Assembly (NCBI RefSeq): GCF_030815585.1
Contig: NZ_JAUSWY010000001.1
Coordinates: 1,364,001-1,428,000, forward strand
DNA length: 64,000 bases
DNA from: Arthrobacter pascens
GTDB taxonomy: Bacteria > Actinomycetota > Actinomycetes > Actinomycetales > Micrococcaceae
Direction: 5' to 3'
Part shown: in pieces, positions 1 to 7,115 of the stretch
Position numbering within the stretch: position 1 is the first letter of the stretch
Layout: every line of letters starts with the position of its first letter
The notes under the pieces: model-generated
The model's input: the letters and a program-made list of their open reading frames with translations, nothing else
What the model was told of the DNA's origin: nothing
Database searches by the model: none
Translations under genes and position numbers: made by a program

Positions 1-1
1 T

Positions 2-457
2 GCCGAGCTGATCCAGACCGTTGAGATCGGCAAGGCGCTCATGGCGGCGTCGGAGGCTGAAGCGGCTGTCAATGACGACGGCGTGATGCTGCCCAAGTGG
101 TCAACGCTCAATGCCGCCCGCAACTGGTATCCCAAAGTGGCCCAGCGGTTTCCGCAGATCATCCGGAAATTCTCCGCCTCCGGCCTCATGGCCCTGCCGG
201 GCGAGGCCGATGTGGCCGGCGAGGCACTCCCGGACATTGAGCTGTACCTGCAGGCCAAGACCCTCACGGGCCCCGAACGCGTGCGCCTGTTCAAGTTGGC
301 CTTCGACGCCAGCATCTCATCGTTCTCAGGGCGCCAGGGGTTGTATGAGTACTTCTTCTTCGGCGATCCCGTACGCATGGCCGGTGCCCTGGTGAACTCC
401 TATGACCGCGGGCCTGTCCGCGCCAGGGTCCGGGAGTTCCTTGCCCGCGAGGACTGA
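2..457 (+). CDS. hpaB: 4-hydroxyphenylacetate 3-monooxygenase, oxygenase subunit (3' part only)
   Basis: The last 151 residues of a protein whose start lies before the window; the frame is open from base 2 to the TGA at 455-457. The sequence matches the C-terminal helical part of the HpaB/PvcC flavin-dependent oxygenases, including the stretch LFKLAFDASISSF and the following SGRQGLYEYFFFGDP. Members of this family use reduced FAD from a partner reductase to hydroxylate 4-hydroxyphenylacetate to 3,4-dihydroxyphenylacetate. The active-site and flavin-binding regions are outside the window, so the exact phenolic substrate cannot be fixed. The MHS transporter downstream on the same strand, behind a PaaR-like operator, fits an aromatic-acid catabolic locus. 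The internal ATG at 41 is not the start. Confidence 0.8.
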   Translation, partial: AELIQTVEIGKALMAASEAEAAVNDDGVMLPKWSTLNAARNWYPKVAQRFPQIIRKFSASGLMALPGEADVAGEALPDIELYLQAKTLTGPERVRLFKLAFDASISSFSGRQGLYEYFFFGDPVRMAGALVNSYDRGPVRARVREFLARED

Positions 458-564
458 TAAAGAGCCATTCGCTCTGTCTCCGGAGCCCGTATTTCAAGGG
501 AAATTGAACGAAGATTCCCGATCAGCTGTGTTTTGACTCACATCCCGTAGTACCCTACTTACTA

Positions 565-586
565 ACTGACCGTTCTGTCGGTAATC
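565..586. promoter_or_regulatory. Candidate PaaR/TetR-type operator
   Basis: An interrupted palindrome, ACCG-6-CGGT at 569-582, sits inside the wider pattern ACTGACCG...CGGTAA, 50 bp before the transporter start. It resembles my recollection of the actinobacterial PaaR (TetR-family, phenylacetyl-CoA-responsive) consensus, an ACCG/CGGT inverted repeat with AT-rich flanks. The right flank is a weaker match. No TetR gene is visible in the window, so the regulator is inferred. Confidence 0.4.
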
Positions 587-635
587 ATGAAGGCGTTTCA
601 ACCTGCAGCATGCTGCCTTAAACAATGGAGTTTCA

Positions 636-1967
636 ATGACCACACCCTCCGCGGTGGATTCAGTCGCCGGACCCAGCACCCGGAGAGAGGAACGCAAGGT
701 CCTCGCCGGGACGCTCGTGGGCACCACCATCGAATGGTACGACTTCTTTATTTTCGCCCAGCTCACGGCCACGCTGCTGTCGCCCCTGTTCCTGACGCCG
801 CTGCAGGCGTCCAACCCCGGGCTTGCGCAGATCCTCTCATTTGCCCTGATCGGCATCAGCTTCCTCTTCCGCCCCCTCGGCGCCGTGGTGGCCGGCCACC
901 TGGGCGACAGGCTGGGCCGGAAGGCGATGCTGGTGTTCACGCTGGTGATGATGGGTGCGGCGACGGCCCTGATAGGCATGCTTCCCACGTACAACGAAAT
1001 CGGTGTCTGGGCTCCGATCCTCCTGATCACGCTCCGCGTGGTCCAGGGATTCTCCGCAGGCGGTGAATGGGGCGGTGCGGCACTCATGGCAGTGGAGCAC
1101 GCACCCCTGAACAAACGCGGCCTGTTCGGCGCCTACCCCCAGATCGGAGTTCCCATTGGGATGATCCTCGCCACCGGACTCCTGTACTTCCTGAACTCGG
1201 GCATGTCCAGGGAAGACTTTGGCGCCTGGGGCTGGCGGGTACCGTTCCTGCTGTCCATCGTGCTGATCGTTGTGGGCTACCTGATCCGCAGGGCAGTGGC
1301 CGAAAGCCCGGTCTTCAAGGAAATGACCGCCCGCAAGCAAGAAAGCAAGGCGCCCCTGGGCGTACTGATCAGGCACCACAAGAAGTCAGTCCTCTACTCG
1401 ACCATGATCTTCATCGCCAACAACGCGGCCGGCTACCTCCTGATCGCCTTCTTCATCTCCTATGCCACCAGGTCACTCCAGATGCCGCTGCCGCAGGTCC
1501 TGCTCGCCACCACACTGGCCTCCTTCGGCTGGCTGATCTTTACCCTGGCGGGCGGCTGGCTTTCAGACCGGATCGGCCGGGTTAAGACGTTCCTGACCGG
1601 CTACGCCATCGTCTTTGTCTGGATGATTCCGATGTTCGCGCTGATCGATACCAAGAACATCTGGCTCTACGGCGTGGCCCTCTTTGTCCTGACCATCGGA
1701 CTGGGTCTGTCCTACGGCCCAATGTCTGCCATGTACGCGGAGATGTTCCCGGCCAACGTCCGCTACTCGGGCATATCCATCGGCTACGCCTTCGGTGCCA
1801 TCCTGGGCGGCGCGTTCGCAGCCACCATTGCGGAGTGGCTGCTGCTGAGCACAAAATGGACCGGGTCGATCGGTATCTACATCATGATCCTCTGCGTGAT
1901 CTCGGCCGTTGGCGTTCTGCTGGCCAAGGAAACCAAGGGCCGCCCCTTGGGCGTCAGCCACCACTAG
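636..1967 (+). CDS. MFS transporter, metabolite:H+ symporter (MHS) family
   Basis: A 443-residue membrane protein with about 12 hydrophobic segments. Typical MHS features are GTTIEWYDFFIFA near residue 30, the loop motif GDRLGRK around residue 90, and QGFSAGGEWGGA around residue 132. The family imports organic acids, betaines or aromatic acids with protons (ShiA, ProP, KgtP, PcaT types). The start is supported by GGAG five bases upstream of ATG. It follows the hpaB-like gene with 178 bp between and a PaaR-like operator, so uptake of an aromatic or dicarboxylic acid is a reasonable inference, but the substrate is not readable from the sequence. Confidence 0.85.
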   Translation: MTTPSAVDSVAGPSTRREERKVLAGTLVGTTIEWYDFFIFAQLTATLLSPLFLTPLQASNPGLAQILSFALIGISFLFRPLGAVVAGHLGDRLGRKAMLVFTLVMMGAATALIGMLPTYNEIGVWAPILLITLRVVQGFSAGGEWGGAALMAVEHAPLNKRGLFGAYPQIGVPIGMILATGLLYFLNSGMSREDFGAWGWRVPFLLSIVLIVVGYLIRRAVAESPVFKEMTARKQESKAPLGVLIRHHKKSVLYSTMIFIANNAAGYLLIAFFISYATRSLQMPLPQVLLATTLASFGWLIFTLAGGWLSDRIGRVKTFLTGYAIVFVWMIPMFALIDTKNIWLYGVALFVLTIGLGLSYGPMSAMYAEMFPANVRYSGISIGYAFGAILGGAFAATIAEWLLLSTKWTGSIGIYIMILCVISAVGVLLAKETKGRPLGVSHH

Positions 1968-2013
1968 GGGCGCACGCCGCCTCGGCCACTCATAGGAACG
2001 CGGCCGTGAAAAC

Positions 2014-2050
2014 GGCGGGTACGGACCACACAGTCCGTGCCCGCCGCCTT
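2014..2050. terminator. Hairpin terminator between convergent genes
   Basis: A 13-bp stem (2014-2026 with 2033-2045, one G-U pair) and a six-base loop lie between the transporter and the convergent phosphoribosyltransferase. The T-tract is poor, as is common in actinobacteria. It probably serves both directions. Confidence 0.55.
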
Positions 2051-2063
2051 GTGTGTCGCGCCG

Positions 2064-2711
2064 CTAGGGACTCAGCAGGCTGATGGCGTCCTCGTCCGTC
2101 AGCTGCTCGAAGTGGTGGTAAAAGCTGCCCACAGCACGGAATTTTCCGGGCAAATGCAGGCACAGCACCGCATCGCACACCCTCGACACCGACGCTTCCG
2201 CCTCCACGGAACCAACCGGTGCAGCGGCTATCACCTGGCCAGCCCCGCCGCCGCGGACGGCCTCGACTGCCGCCCGCATTGTGGCGCCGGTAGCCAGTCC
2301 GTCATCAACCAGCAGCACAGTCTTGCCCTTGAGCTCGTGGCTTATGCCGGGATAGCGTTCAACGCGGCGGAGCAGCTCCGCCCGTTCGCGTTGTTCCACT
2401 TCTGCCAGCCACTCCGGGCGGACCCCGTGTTCCAGGACCCGGCTCATCAGGGGTTTGTTGAGCAGCCGCACAACCCTGCCCTGGGACCAGGCAAGGGCAC
2501 CGTAAGCGGTCTCATCGTGGCCGGGGATGCCGAGTTTCCGGACCAGCACGGCTCCAAGCGGCAGATAGAGGGCCTTGGCTGCGGCCGCCGCCACAGGAAT
2601 GCCGCCGCGTGCAAGCCCGAGGATGATCGCGTCGGGACGTTCCCGGAACTGCGTCAGGACCGCGGCCAGGCGCTCGCCGGCATCCGTGCGGTCTTCAAAA
2701 CGCGTGTTCAT
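2064..2711 (-). CDS. Phosphoribosyltransferase family protein
   Basis: 215 residues. The PRPP-binding signature VLLVDDGLATGAT is near residue 134, with the acidic pair and glycine/threonine loop typical of type I phosphoribosyltransferases. The N-terminal part (ILGLARGGIPVAAA) matches the stand-alone family often annotated 'putative phosphoribosyl transferase', which lacks the base-specific hood of HPRT or APRT. The substrate is therefore unknown. The ATG at 2711 is preceded by a strong GGAGGGGG. It converges on the MHS transporter and does not form an obvious operon with the serine hydrolase upstream. Confidence 0.85.
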   Translation of the reverse strand: MNTRFEDRTDAGERLAAVLTQFRERPDAIILGLARGGIPVAAAAAKALYLPLGAVLVRKLGIPGHDETAYGALAWSQGRVVRLLNKPLMSRVLEHGVRPEWLAEVEQRERAELLRRVERYPGISHELKGKTVLLVDDGLATGATMRAAVEAVRGGGAGQVIAAAPVGSVEAEASVSRVCDAVLCLHLPGKFRAVGSFYHHFEQLTDEDAISLLSP

Positions 2712-2822
2712 TGGTCCCCCTCCGGCTCGCTCCGCCCCTTCTCCAGCCTACCGTCAGGAGTGGTGCTGCAGGGAAGTCCGGAGCCGGCCCGGGCCGGCCT
2801 GAAAGTCATGGCCACCTGAACG

Positions 2823-3698
2823 TCAGAAGAAGGCAGCGGTGACGGCGCGGGTGATTTCGTGGATCACGCCGGTCCGCTCCGGTACATCGTCCAGGCCATT
2901 GCCTTTGGTGTAGACCACCAGCCCACAGCCGGCAGCTCCGCCGGTGAGGATGGCGGCGTCGTGCAATTCCGTGTCGAGCAGACCGTATTTATGGAAGACG
3001 GTCACATCGTCCGGGACTGCAGCAGGGATGAGGCTCTCATAGTTGGTGTTCTGCATGTAGGACAGCAGCTCCTGTGTATGTTCCGGGTCCAGGAGCTTTC
3101 CCGCGTACAGCTCGGCGAGAACGCGGGCCATGTCAGTGGCGGAGAGGGTGTTCGCCTCCGGGTCGTAGGAGACGCCGATCGATGCCGCGTAGCTCTGGAG
3201 GCCGGAATGGCCCACCGCGTCCATGAGCAGGCTCCACGAGTCGTTGTCGCTATCCTGGACCATCTCCCGGATCTGGAAGCCTGACGTAAAGTCGCCCAGC
3301 GGGCTGTCAAGGGACGCGGTGCCGGCTTCCACCAGCTGATAGTAGGCGGCGGCGGTCACGATCTTGGCCGTGCTGACCGCCTCGAAAGGTGCCCCAATGC
3401 CGTACTGGTGGAGCGCGCCGTCGCTCAGGTCGATGAGGGCCACTCCCACCTGGTATTGCGTGTTGGCGCTGATGATGCCGGCAATCGCGGTATCGAGCTG
3501 CTGTCCGATCCGTGGAGAGATCGCCTGGCCAGGGTTGCTGCCGGTTGATCCGATCGGCGGCGGCGCGCCCTGCTGCGGCGGCGCGGTCTGCGACGGCGGC
3601 GCCTGGATCATGGCGTAAGCGGCGGCTGCCAGGGCCGCCGCAAGGAGTGCGGCGAAGACCCTCCGGAGACGGGGGCGGCGATGGGAGGGATCGTGCAT
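2823..3698 (-). CDS. Secreted serine hydrolase, class A beta-lactamase-like fold
   Basis: 291 residues. An arginine-rich start and one hydrophobic segment (about 14-30) indicate a signal peptide or anchor, followed by a Pro/Gln/Gly-rich linker. The penicillin-recognising triad is visible: STAK near residue 109 (SxxK serine), SDN near 149, and KYG near 236 in place of KTG. This combination is that of the Beta-lactamase2 family (class A enzymes and actinobacterial homologues of unknown substrate). The changed third motif and absence of a recognisable omega-loop ExxLN argue against assuming antibiotic hydrolysis. A peptidoglycan-related peptidase role is equally possible. Confidence 0.8.
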   Translation of the reverse strand: MHDPSHRRPRLRRVFAALLAAALAAAAYAMIQAPPSQTAPPQQGAPPPIGSTGSNPGQAISPRIGQQLDTAIAGIISANTQYQVGVALIDLSDGALHQYGIGAPFEAVSTAKIVTAAAYYQLVEAGTASLDSPLGDFTSGFQIREMVQDSDNDSWSLLMDAVGHSGLQSYAASIGVSYDPEANTLSATDMARVLAELYAGKLLDPEHTQELLSYMQNTNYESLIPAAVPDDVTVFHKYGLLDTELHDAAILTGGAAGCGLVVYTKGNGLDDVPERTGVIHEITRAVTAAFF

Positions 3699-3752
3699 GA
3701 GCCCATCAAAGCAACGCGGGCTAGGCGGGAGCTGGGAAATTACTGTAAGGCA

Positions 3753-4580
3753 TCAGACACCCAGGAAGGCGATGGCACCCTGCTTGAAGGCCCTGCTGGT
3801 GATGGCATTGGTGTGGGTGCGCCCGGGCAGCACCAGCTGTTCAGCCATGGATCCCGCCGTGATGGCAAGTTCGGCCAGCTGCGGCATGGTTGCCGCGCGG
3901 TCGTCCTGGTCCCCGGCCACCAGGAGCATGGGCATGTGTGGCACGGCTTCAGCAGGATCGTAGGGTTCGTCTTTGATGGCCTCGACAAGCGAAAGCAGGG
4001 CGAAAATATTGTTGCTCGGAAGCAGCATGGCCATCTTGAGGAGGCCCGCCGTGGACTCGTCCGCAATCGGCGTGCCGTCGGCGAGGTAGCGCTGTGCCGC
4101 CACGAGGTCAAAGGCAGCCAACGGATCCGCGATGTTCGGTCCACCCATGACCAGGCGGTGGACGATCTCCGGCTGGGTGGCGCCGAACTCCCAGGCAAGG
4201 CGGGAACCAAGGGAGTAACCCACTATGTCCAGTCCGCTGGAAGGGTCACCGTCATGCAGAGGCTGCACTCCGGCGTCGAACGCTATCTGCAGCAGGTCCG
4301 CCCTGATCCGGCTCGGAGAGTAGGAATCCCGGTCTTCCGGGGCGCCGCTGCGGCCGTGGCCGGGCAGGTCCACGGTGATGACGCGCCGGCCCGCCTCAAG
4401 CAGCGCCGCCAGCCACCCGGTGTCTTCCCAGTTGAGTTTGCTGGACGAGGAAAAGCCATGCAGCAGGAGCACGGGCCTGAGCCCGGCGTCCGAGGTGGGT
4501 TCGTGCACCTCCACATACAGCTGGGGATCCGTCCCTTCCACTGTGTGGGTATGCTGTCCGCCGGTGTGCCTGCCGCTCAT
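3753..4580 (-). CDS. Alpha/beta hydrolase, last gene of the 2-oxo acid dehydrogenase cluster
   Basis: 275 residues from ATG 4580; GAGGA about 9 bases upstream, overlapping the end of the lipoyl gene, supports this start over the in-frame ATG and TTG at 4595 and 4598. It has the oxyanion motif LLLHGF, the nucleophile elbow GYSLGS (Ser near residue 121), an acid in GDQDD (near 223) and a histidine in GRTHTN (near 256). Only four bases separate it from the lipoyl-domain stop. In acetoin dehydrogenase systems the E2 protein AcoC is a lipoyl domain fused to just such a hydrolase. Here the two parts are separate genes in different frames. It may act as the E2 catalytic partner or as a thioesterase/hydrolase for acyl products; this is inference. 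Confidence 0.8.
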   Translation of the reverse strand: MSGRHTGGQHTHTVEGTDPQLYVEVHEPTSDAGLRPVLLLHGFSSSSKLNWEDTGWLAALLEAGRRVITVDLPGHGRSGAPEDRDSYSPSRIRADLLQIAFDAGVQPLHDGDPSSGLDIVGYSLGSRLAWEFGATQPEIVHRLVMGGPNIADPLAAFDLVAAQRYLADGTPIADESTAGLLKMAMLLPSNNIFALLSLVEAIKDEPYDPAEAVPHMPMLLVAGDQDDRAATMPQLAELAITAGSMAEQLVLPGRTHTNAITSRAFKQGAIAFLGV

Positions 4581-4584
4581 GGTG

Positions 4585-4914
4585 TCAGTCCTCATCAAGT
4601 ACGGCGCTCAGGCGGACCCGGCGCTTCGGTGCCTCATCCTTCGGTACCGTGCCCACGATTCCGGCCGTATTGTCCGGGACCTCGAACACGATCAGGGGTT
4701 CGCCGACATTGATCCTGTCGCCGGGCCCACCGAAGGTACGCACCACTTTACCTGCCTGCGGACTGGGCAGTTCAACAGCCGATTTGGTGGTTTCCACCTC
4801 CACCAGAGGCTGGTTTCGCTCCACCTGGTCACCGGGGGAAACCAGCCATTCCAGCACGGTCGCTTCGATGAGCCCCTCGCCGAGATCCGGGAGCGGGAAG
4901 GACATTTCAGCCAC
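4585..4914 (-). CDS. Stand-alone lipoyl-domain protein (minimal E2)
   Basis: 109 residues consisting of one lipoyl domain: PLPDLGEGL at the N-terminus, the lipoylation site in ETTKSAVE, and the closing GEPLIVFEV. It ends after a short basic tail. The peripheral-subunit-binding and acyltransferase domains of a normal E2 are missing. The start is GTG 4914, with GGAG six bases upstream. It overlaps the E1 beta stop by 8 bases (GTGGCTGA), so translation is probably coupled. By homology it carries acyl groups from E1 on its lipoyl-lysine. Which protein completes the E2 reaction is unclear; the adjoining alpha/beta hydrolase is the candidate by analogy with AcoC. Confidence 0.8.
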   Translation of the reverse strand: MAEMSFPLPDLGEGLIEATVLEWLVSPGDQVERNQPLVEVETTKSAVELPSPQAGKVVRTFGGPGDRINVGEPLIVFEVPDNTAGIVGTVPKDEAPKRRVRLSAVLDED

Positions 4915-5974
4915 GGCGGTACTCCAATACCCTCTTGATGCCATTGAGGATTCGGTCAATGTTGGGGATGTATTCATCTTCCAGGTCACCGGACGGATAG
5001 GGGACGTCGAAACCGGTCACCCGCTCCACGGGCGCCTTGAGGGTGTCAAAGCAGCCGTGCGTGATCAGTTGCGCCACTTCAGCACCAAGTCCTGAGGTCA
5101 GCGGCGCTTCATGGACGACGACGGCGCGCCGCGTCTTCTGTACCGAGGTCGCCAGTGCCTGGGCGTCGATGGGCTTCAGCCAGCGCAGGTCCAGGACCTC
5201 GATGTCCACCCCGTCTTCGGCCGCCAGATCCGCCACCTGGAGGCACCGCGCCACCATGGCGCCCCACGCCACGACGGTCAGGTGGCGCCCCTGCCGCATG
5301 ACCTTGGCGCCAGTGGGGGAGCCGATAGTTTCGGGGCCTCTGGCAAAGTCCACCGGGCCCTTTTGCCAGTACCGGGACTTGGGCTCCATGAAAATCACGG
5401 GGTCAGGAAGGGAAGCGGCGTATGTGAGCAGGTGGTAGGCCTCATGGGGTGTCGACGGCGACACCACCTTGAGTCCGGGCACGTGCGCGAAGAGCGCCTC
5501 CAGCGACTCGCCGTGGTGTTCGGGGGCGCGGATGCCGCCGAAGCTGGGAACCCGCAGCGTGATGGGCATGGGCAGAGTGCCGCGGCTGCGGTAGTTCATC
5601 CGTCCTATCTGGCAGACGATCTGGTTGATGGCCGGATAGGCGAAGCCGTCGAACTGTACCTCGGGGATGGGGTGAAAGCCTGCCATTGCAAGTCCCACGG
5701 ACATGCCCAGGATGCCGGACTCCGCCAGCGGCGTGTCAAACACGCGGGCTTCGCCGTATTTCAGCTGCAGGCCGTCCGTGATGCGGAAGACTCCGCCCAG
5801 CCGGCCGCAGTCCTCTCCGAAGATGAGGGCCTTGGGCTGCGTGGCCAGGACTTCGTCCAGCGCCCGGTTCAGTGCCTGCTGCATGGAGAGCTCTTCAACT
5901 CCGTGCCCTTCAAGTCTGTGCCTTTCAACTCCGTGTGCCACGGCGGCCCCGCTTTCAAGGATGGCGCTAGACAT
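4907..5974 (-). CDS. bkdB: 2-oxo acid dehydrogenase E1 component, beta subunit (branched-chain type)
   Basis: 355 residues. Typical E1 beta features are MQQALNRALDEVL, the FGEDCGRLGGVFRIT segment, DTPLAESGILG, VQFDGFAYPAINQIV, and the C-terminal VVHEAPLTSGLGAEV. The closest pattern I recognise is the mycobacterial Rv2496c-type branched-chain subunit rather than an acetoin or pyruvate E1 beta. With E1 alpha it decarboxylates branched-chain 2-oxo acids using thiamine diphosphate and reductively acylates a lipoyl domain. The ATG at 5974 lies inside the last codons of E1 alpha (8-base overlap), a tight operon arrangement. A longer upstream frame would only read through E1 alpha in the wrong phase. 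Confidence 0.88.
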   Translation of the reverse strand: MSSAILESGAAVAHGVERHRLEGHGVEELSMQQALNRALDEVLATQPKALIFGEDCGRLGGVFRITDGLQLKYGEARVFDTPLAESGILGMSVGLAMAGFHPIPEVQFDGFAYPAINQIVCQIGRMNYRSRGTLPMPITLRVPSFGGIRAPEHHGESLEALFAHVPGLKVVSPSTPHEAYHLLTYAASLPDPVIFMEPKSRYWQKGPVDFARGPETIGSPTGAKVMRQGRHLTVVAWGAMVARCLQVADLAAEDGVDIEVLDLRWLKPIDAQALATSVQKTRRAVVVHEAPLTSGLGAEVAQLITHGCFDTLKAPVERVTGFDVPYPSGDLEDEYIPNIDRILNGIKRVLEYRRG

Positions 5975-7013
5975 GTTCCGACTCCTCTCGCCAGCTGGCG
6001 CCCTGGGCCTGCAGCGCAGGCGTGGTTTCCTGGAACACCAGGTCGAACATCTCGTTTCCGGGGCGCGGACCCAATGCCTGGATACCGGCGCGGATCTGTT
6101 CCTCTTCGGCCTTGGCCGCGGCCAGGGCGGCGGCGAAGAAAGCCTCGTCCGCAATTCCGTCGGCGAGCAGCCGCTGCCTGAAGCGTTCCAGCGGATCCTC
6201 GCCGCCGCCGTCGCGCTCTTCAGCGAGGGACCGGTAGCGGCCGGGGTCGTCGGAGGTGGAGTGCGGGCCGCGCCGGTACGTCATGGCTTCCACCAGGGCG
6301 GGCCCGTTTCCGGACCTGCAGTGGGCCAGGGCATGGCGGGTCGCTTCGAGCACGGCCACTACATCGTTGCCGTCCACCTGGATGGCGGGGATGCCATAGC
6401 CTTGTGCACGGGCGGCAACGGAGCCGCCGGCCACCTGGCGCTCAGTGGGGACCGAGATGGCCCAGCCGTTGTTCTGGACGAAGAACACCACGGGTGCCTT
6501 CATCAGGGCGGCGAAGTTCATGGCCTCATGGACATCGCCCTGGGAGGAGGCGCCGTCGCCGAAGTAGCTCAGGGCCACGCCGAGCTTGCCGTCGGCAGTG
6601 CCGGTAAGCGTCTGGCCGTGGGCCCAGCCGACCGCATGCAGGACGGAGCCGGCCACTACGGCCTGGATAGGGGCAAGCCGGGATTCCATCGGGTCATAGA
6701 GGCCGCCGTGCCATGTGGCCTTGTGCGTTGCCATGTAGGCCACCATGTCCACGCCCATGGCCCGGGCAACGCCCATTTCCCGGTACGTGGGGAAGACGAA
6801 GTCCCGGGTCAGATCCACGGCGTATCCGCTGCCCACCTGGGCTGCCTCCTGGCCCAGTTCCGGGGCATAGCCGGGGATGATGCCCTGCCGCTGCCACGCG
6901 ACGGCGGAGCTGTCCAGGTGCCGGACGGCAACCATGAGCGAATACAACTCACGGAGCTGCCCCGGGCTGGGCGCGGCCGTTTCGCCGGTTGCCAAGGGAG
7001 GAAGTGTGTCCAT
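5967..7013 (-). CDS. bkdA: 2-oxo acid dehydrogenase E1 component, alpha subunit (branched-chain/PDH type)
   Basis: 348 residues. The thiamine-diphosphate motif GDGASSQGDVHEAMNFAAL...NN is present near residues 150-180, as are QEAAQVGSGYA and the phosphorylation-loop-like YRRGPHSTSDDPGRY. These define an E1 alpha of the BCKDH/PDH family. First gene of a four-gene minus-strand cluster: E1 alpha, E1 beta, lipoyl protein, alpha/beta hydrolase, with overlaps or 4-base gaps. The ATG at 7013 is preceded by AAGG; further upstream in-frame codons have no family similarity. No E3 gene is nearby, so E3 must be supplied elsewhere. The neighbouring Lrp regulator and permease suggest amino acid catabolism. 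Confidence 0.88.
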   Translation of the reverse strand: MDTLPPLATGETAAPSPGQLRELYSLMVAVRHLDSSAVAWQRQGIIPGYAPELGQEAAQVGSGYAVDLTRDFVFPTYREMGVARAMGVDMVAYMATHKATWHGGLYDPMESRLAPIQAVVAGSVLHAVGWAHGQTLTGTADGKLGVALSYFGDGASSQGDVHEAMNFAALMKAPVVFFVQNNGWAISVPTERQVAGGSVAARAQGYGIPAIQVDGNDVVAVLEATRHALAHCRSGNGPALVEAMTYRRGPHSTSDDPGRYRSLAEERDGGGEDPLERFRQRLLADGIADEAFFAAALAAAKAEEEQIRAGIQALGPRPGNEMFDLVFQETTPALQAQGASWREESEHV

Positions 7014-7048
7014 GACTGTGACCTTAGCCACCGTCGCCGTCGAACCTT

Positions 7049-7115
7049 CCCAAACTGAGTAGCAGTTAACGCCGCCATGGGCCGTCATGGCGACGTTAAC
7101 TGCGAGCTAGTTGGG
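7049..7115. repeat. Palindromic intergenic repeat, family 1, copy A
   Basis: A 67-bp imperfect palindrome running from CCCAAACTGAG to AGCTAGTTGGG, with inner arms GCAGTTAACG and CGTTAACTGC and a second inner stem around CGCCATG/CATGGCG. A related element with the same ends and inner GCAG/TAACG words lies at 39114-39179. Its right end supplies the last codons and the stop of the permease gene. Confidence 0.7.

Noticed and set aside
2037..2819. A 260-codon plus-strand frame opposite the phosphoribosyltransferase
   Set aside because: The minus-strand gene has the PRPP motif and a strong ribosome-binding site; the plus frame runs through the terminator hairpin and has no recognisable domain.
3681..4712. 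A 343-codon open frame on the plus strand opposite the serine hydrolase and alpha/beta hydrolase
   Set aside because: It is the reverse-strand shadow of two well-supported genes. Long antisense frames are expected in G/C-ending codon DNA, and the translated residues show no domain.
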